From Desulfurispira natronophila (GTDB lineage Bacteria > Chrysiogenota > Chrysiogenetes > Chrysiogenales > Chrysiogenaceae), in the NCBI RefSeq assembly GCF_014203025.1, contig NZ_JACHID010000011.1, forward strand, positions 23,562 to 87,561: 64,000 nucleotides of DNA. Reading direction: 5' to 3'. The first letter of the stretch is position 1. Each line of letters begins with the position of its first letter. The position numbers and the translations under genes were made by a program. The notes under the pieces were generated by a model. It ran no database searches. It was given only the letters and a program-made list of their open reading frames with translations, and was not told the origin of the DNA. Below, piece after piece: positions 60,499 through 64,000 of this stretch.

Positions 60499-61772
60499 GA
60501 CTCCTCCTCGAAACTAAGATCCAGGATAAATGGTTGCAGACTGCTAATATGGCAGCTGAAACCGTGGGACTCAAGAATTTTACGACAGATTGCCAGCCCC
60601 AAACCCGTCCCTTTGGCCTTGGTGCTAAAAAAGGGTCGAAAAAGTTCGTCGGGTGCTGTTTCCAGTGGCTCCTCAACTTGATTTATCAGCTGTAAGCGGC
60701 GATGCTGCTGGTCAAGTCTCAGTTCAATGGTTTTGCCAGCTGGAGACGCTTGCTGAGCATTAAGCAGGAAGTTGACAAAAACCTGCAATAACTTTTCCCG
60801 GTCTGCTGATACCATAAAACTCTCTCCACTTACGACCCAGCGAAGCTGTTTTTGCTCAAACTCCTTAGACATAAGCTCGTAAGATCGTTCCCACAATTCA
60901 CCAACGTCTAAACTGCTTCGATGTAGAGGCGTATCTTTTCCATAGGCAAGAAAGTCATTTACCAAGGAATTTAGCCTATGGGTCTCTTCCAGGGATCGAG
61001 TAAGAATGTCTTGCAGTTGCTCCTGAGATTGTTTTTTTACTGCAAATGATATGAGCCCAGCCATGGAGCTTAGTGGATTTTTTATTTCATGGGCGAGCAC
61101 ACTGGCAAATCGACCAATTTCTGCTTCTTGCTCAACTCGCTTTAATTGCCGCTCTCGCAGGACATGCAAATTTATGAGCTTAACCAGGAAAAAATAGATA
61201 ACCAATAAAACTACCTGTACCATTAATATGATCAGGATGTCGAAGTAATGCTTTTGACGCATTGCTTTTACCGGTGATTTGTCAATAGTGAGTAACATAT
61301 AGAATTCATGGCCTAAAAGATTTTCCTGTACAAACCGATTCCACATACCCATCATGCGCCAGTCAGGCATACGAAGCTTACGGTAGATATAGTAAAGGTC
61401 ATCGGTTTCAACTACCATCTCACCTTCAAAGCCTACAATAAAGTTTTCTATATCCATTGGGCGCAGGGCAAGAAAAGGGGAGCCATCTCCTCCATATACA
61501 ACTACATTCTCAACGGCTTCCTGGCGAGATAGTTCTTGCAAGAGGGCTTCAATTTGAGAAGCATGGGCTGGGGAAAACATCATGAGTACCCGGTTTCCAC
61601 TCTCAAAGGAGTGAACCAGGGCTCGGCCAAGCTCTAGCAAACTTTCTCTGTAACTTTCCATGGTGCGGTAGCTAGAGTGAACATTAACGCCAATAATAAC
61701 GGCATTTAAACAAACAGCAATGAGAATGAGAACTTTTAATGTCCGGGGAATATGTTTAATTATATGTTGCAT
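60495..61772 (-). CDS. Membrane sensor histidine kinase, partner of the NtrC-type regulator
   Basis: A 425-residue kinase. One membrane segment (about residues 10-28) and a second (about 165-185) bound a periplasmic sensor of ~135 residues. A short linker with coiled coil leads to HisKA ([20 protein letters not shown]) and a HATPase with [25 protein letters not shown]. It has no HAMP or PAS that I can recognise. The ATG at 61772 is preceded by GTGGAAG; the frame extends to 61862 but that part has no ribosome site. It is divergent from hslV. Confidence 0.88.
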   Translation of the reverse strand: MQHIIKHIPRTLKVLILIAVCLNAVIIGVNVHSSYRTMESYRESLLELGRALVHSFESGNRVLMMFSPAHASQIEALLQELSRQEAVENVVVYGGDGSPFLALRPMDIENFIVGFEGEMVVETDDLYYIYRKLRMPDWRMMGMWNRFVQENLLGHEFYMLLTIDKSPVKAMRQKHYFDILIILMVQVVLLVIYFFLVKLINLHVLRERQLKRVEQEAEIGRFASVLAHEIKNPLSSMAGLISFAVKKQSQEQLQDILTRSLEETHRLNSLVNDFLAYGKDTPLHRSSLDVGELWERSYELMSKEFEQKQLRWVVSGESFMVSADREKLLQVFVNFLLNAQQASPAGKTIELRLDQQHRRLQLINQVEEPLETAPDELFRPFFSTKAKGTGLGLAICRKILESHGFSCHISSLQPFILDLSFEEES

Positions 61773-61906
61773 CCTGCTTCCACTCTGTGTTCTTTGGAAA
61801 TATAGAAATACTATGCTATAAGCAACAGCGGTACAATAGCAAAGCTGGCAGGTGTTGATCATTAACAGAAATTGCTTTTGAAACTCACGCTCGCCCCGGT
61901 ATACGC

Positions 61907-61925
61907 TTTGCTGTTTTACAGCAAA
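61907..61925. promoter_or_regulatory. Inverted repeat TTTGCTG-N5-CAGCAAA between divergent operons
   Basis: A perfect 7-bp inverted repeat (61907-61913 and 61919-61925) with a 5-nt spacer lies in the 232-bp region between the kinase (minus) and hslV (plus). It could be an operator for either operon or a small hairpin; TTTATT follows on the plus strand. Confidence 0.4.
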
Positions 61926-62004
61926 TTTATTGCTTGCCGGAAAACCTTATTTTTGCGTGATACATAACCACAATACACTAATAATTATAATAATGAGGAA
62001 CCCA

Positions 62005-62532
62005 ATGTTCAAAGGAACCACCATTCTTTGTGTCCACCGCAACGGAAAAGTTGCCCTCGGTGGCGACGGCCAGGTTACCCTGGGCCAGACAGTGATGAAA
62101 GCTACTGCTTGCAAGGTACGGACCCTTGGCGAAGGAAGTGTTATTAGCGGCTTTGCTGGATCTACTGCCGACGCATTTACTCTCTTTGAAAAGTTTGAAG
62201 GAAAACTGAAAAAGCATGGAAATATGCTGACTCGCTCTGCCGTTGAAATGGCAAAGGAGTGGCGGAGTGATCGAGTTTTAAGACGCCTCGAGGCCATGCT
62301 TATCGTAGCTGACCGTGAAAAATCGTTTATCATCAGTGGCACCGGCGATGTTGTTGAGCCTGAGGATGGCATTCTCGCCATCGGATCCGGTGGCACATAT
62401 GCCATGGCAGCAGCCAGAGCACTGACAGGGAACACTGAACTTACAGCGACACAGATAGCGCAGCGTTCACTTGAAATCGCCGCTGATATTTGTGTGTATT
62501 CCAACCGAAACATCACTATGCTCGAGCTATAA
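62005..62532 (+). CDS. hslV: ATP-dependent protease HslVU, peptidase subunit
   Basis: A 175-residue Ntn-type threonine protease, the bacterial proteasome-like subunit. The opening [15 protein letters not shown] shows a four-residue propeptide before the catalytic Thr5, and [17 protein letters not shown] is diagnostic. The ATG at 62005 follows GAGGAA; in-frame upstream Met codons would lengthen the propeptide to about 29 residues and have no ribosome site. It lies 11 nt before hslU. The two subunits assemble into a dodecamer capped by hexameric rings. Confidence 0.95.
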   Translation: MFKGTTILCVHRNGKVALGGDGQVTLGQTVMKATACKVRTLGEGSVISGFAGSTADAFTLFEKFEGKLKKHGNMLTRSAVEMAKEWRSDRVLRRLEAMLIVADREKSFIISGTGDVVEPEDGILAIGSGGTYAMAAARALTGNTELTATQIAQRSLEIAADICVYSNRNITMLEL

Positions 62533-62543
62533 GAGGAGACACT

Positions 62544-63866
62544 GTGGAGCAACTCACCCCTTCCCAAATTGTTAGTGAGCTGGATAAGTATATTATTGGA
62601 CAAAATAACGCAAAAAAAGCCGTAGCCATTGCCCTTCGTAATCGCTGGCGACGACAGCAGCTTGATGATTTTTTGCGGGAAGAGATATCCCCAAAAAACA
62701 TTATTATGATTGGCCCTACTGGTGTGGGAAAGACTGAAATAGCGCGCCGTTTAGCTAAACTTACCCGCTCACCTTTTATTAAGATAGAAGCGAGTAAGTT
62801 CACAGAAGTCGGTTATGTCGGCCGTGATGTAGAGTCCATGATCCGTGATCTCGCCGAAATGGCTGTCAAAATGGTCAGGGACGAGATGATGCAGAAGTAC
62901 GAAGAAGAGGCTGAAGACGCAGCGGTAGAGCGTGTTTTAGATGCACTGCTACCACCTAATGAAAGCCCGAATTACCAAGAGACGCGACAGAAATTCCGCA
63001 AGAAACTGCTGGAAGGACAACTTGATGACCGTGAAGTAGAGATCGATCTCACCATGCCTCCACCCAAGGTCGAGATTATGGGCAATACTGGGCAAGGAGG
63101 CATGGATGACCTTACCTCGGGCCTAAAAGACATGTTTGGTAATATGTTTGGTAACCGTAAGCAGAAAAAATCCGTCAAGGTAAAAACAGCCCTTAAGCTT
63201 CTCAAGGATGAAGAAGCTGCCAAACTAATTGATAACGATGAAGTCAACTCTGTTGCGGTTCAACGTACAGAGCAGACCGGTATTATATTTTTAGACGAAA
63301 TTGATAAGATCGCATCGAGCCACGAGGTTCGTAAAGGTGGAGCTGATGTAAGCCGCGAAGGAGTGCAACGGGATATACTTCCGATTGTTGAGGGCTCTAC
63401 GGTTTCCACCAAGTACGGAACTGTGCGTACCGATCACATCCTCTTCATTGCAGCTGGTGCCTTTCACTTTTCCAAACCCAGTGATCTTATACCAGAGCTA
63501 CAGGGTAGGTTTCCTATTAGAGTCGAGCTTGAGCCCCTGGTCAAAGAGGATTTTGTCCGCATTCTCACTGAGCCCCGAAGTGCTCTGGTAAAACAATATA
63601 GCCACTTGATGGCCACGGAACAACTCACGCTGGATTTTGCTGAAGAAGCTATCGATGCTATTGCACAGTATTCAGTTCAGGCTAACGAGAAAATGGAGAA
63701 TATTGGTGCCAGAAGACTCCACACCGTTATGGAAAAATTGCTGGAAGAAGTAAGCTTTCACGCACCGGAGATGGAGCGTCAAACCCTGGCCATAGACCGC
63801 GATTATGTCGACACCCGCCTGAAAAGCCTGGTAGAAGACGAGGATCTTAGCCGTTATATTCTATAG
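62544..63866 (+). CDS. hslU: ATP-dependent protease HslVU, ATPase subunit
   Basis: A 440-residue AAA+ unfoldase of the Clp/Hsp100 class. Marks are the opening [16 protein letters not shown], Walker [16 protein letters not shown], the pore motif in [12 protein letters not shown], the intermediate I domain (about 110-230), Walker [12 protein letters not shown] and the C-terminal [17 protein letters not shown] and DLSRYIL. The start is a GTG at 62544 with GAGGAG upstream; the longer frame would overlap hslV by 43 nt. It unfolds substrates for HslV. Confidence 0.96.
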   Translation: MEQLTPSQIVSELDKYIIGQNNAKKAVAIALRNRWRRQQLDDFLREEISPKNIIMIGPTGVGKTEIARRLAKLTRSPFIKIEASKFTEVGYVGRDVESMIRDLAEMAVKMVRDEMMQKYEEEAEDAAVERVLDALLPPNESPNYQETRQKFRKKLLEGQLDDREVEIDLTMPPPKVEIMGNTGQGGMDDLTSGLKDMFGNMFGNRKQKKSVKVKTALKLLKDEEAAKLIDNDEVNSVAVQRTEQTGIIFLDEIDKIASSHEVRKGGADVSREGVQRDILPIVEGSTVSTKYGTVRTDHILFIAAGAFHFSKPSDLIPELQGRFPIRVELEPLVKEDFVRILTEPRSALVKQYSHLMATEQLTLDFAEEAIDAIAQYSVQANEKMENIGARRLHTVMEKLLEEVSFHAPEMERQTLAIDRDYVDTRLKSLVEDEDLSRYIL

Positions 63867-63879
63867 GCATGATTAAGAA

Positions 63880-63903
63880 CCTGGCTCCCTCGTCGGAGCC
63901 AGG
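63880..63903. terminator. Hairpin after hslU
   Basis: CCTGGCTCC (63880-63888) and GGAGCCAGG (63895-63903) form a perfect 9-bp stem with a 6-nt loop, 14 bp after the hslU stop. There is no T run, so termination efficiency is uncertain. The last ~100 nt of the window show no gene. Confidence 0.5.
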
Positions 63904-64000
63904 AGACAGCCGACGATGATCTCAGTGCAATTCTGGTGGTCAAGGAGCCTTGAGCGCGGCTGGTTGTGAGGGGCGAATACAGACGCACAAAACCCCGCAA

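Noticed and set aside
61878..61899. Heat-shock sigma-32 promoter upstream of hslV (TTGAAA and CCCCGG)
   Set aside because: The spacer is only 10 nt and the -10 box is poor; sigma-32 sites need about 13-17 nt.

Overview
The window comes from a Gram-negative, didermic bacterium. It encodes a LolA lipoprotein carrier, a small outer-membrane barrel-like protein, a LapA-like inner-membrane protein, a type I secretion apparatus and a complete diaminopimelate branch. Base composition is moderate, and several genes start with GTG or TTG behind strong GGAGG-type ribosome sites. The archaeal-style split glutamate synthase, the succinylase DAP route, HslUV and the many sigma-54-type two-component systems would fit a deep-branching anaerobic or microaerophilic lineage such as Chrysiogenota or Deferribacterota. 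That placement is a guess from gene content; no rRNA is present to test it. I see no insertion sequence, prophage, CRISPR array or rRNA operon.

Left part (1-31.7 kb) is housekeeping. It opens with an NtrC-like regulator (cut by the window edge) and its kinase, divergent from a small secreted DUF4168-type protein that has a good sigma-54 promoter. An SDR oxidoreductase, thioredoxin, a small membrane protein and a prepilin peptidase follow. Next, on the minus strand, come a three-gene glutamate synthase operon (its last gene fuses the GXGXG, GltD-like and ferredoxin modules), an OmpR-like regulator with a receiver lacking its aspartate, and a lysine/peptidoglycan group (dapD, dapC, tRNA-Phe, dapE). 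Behind these lie lolA, rsmA, pdxA, a LapA-like gene, a DUF1622 gene, gloA and groEL-groES under a CIRCE operator. On the plus strand are an outer-membrane-type protein, a radical SAM/DUF2344 fusion, tex, zupT, serS and an IclR regulator.

Middle part (32.2-57.3 kb) is the unusual region: eleven co-directional genes, mostly overlapping or closely spaced. They encode a type I secretion ABC half-transporter with a ruined ATPase site, a protein with three hemerythrin domains, a second ABC protein with an intact Walker A and B but a changed signature motif, and an HlyD-type adaptor. These are followed by a 2394-residue, extremely acidic repeat protein without a signal peptide (the obvious candidate cargo) and then a dense signalling block: REC-HD-GYP, a GAF/7xPAS kinase, a Cache-HAMP-PAS kinase with two receivers, a CheY-like receiver, Hpt-REC-REC-GGDEF, and Hpt-pseudoreceiver. 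My reading is an oxygen- or redox-responsive, c-di-GMP-linked system that secretes a giant polyanionic surface or matrix protein. I do not recognise it as a described system.

Right part (57.4-64 kb) holds, on the minus strand, a UbiB-family kinase-like protein downstream of a second NtrC-type kinase/regulator pair, and on the plus strand the hslV-hslU protease operon.
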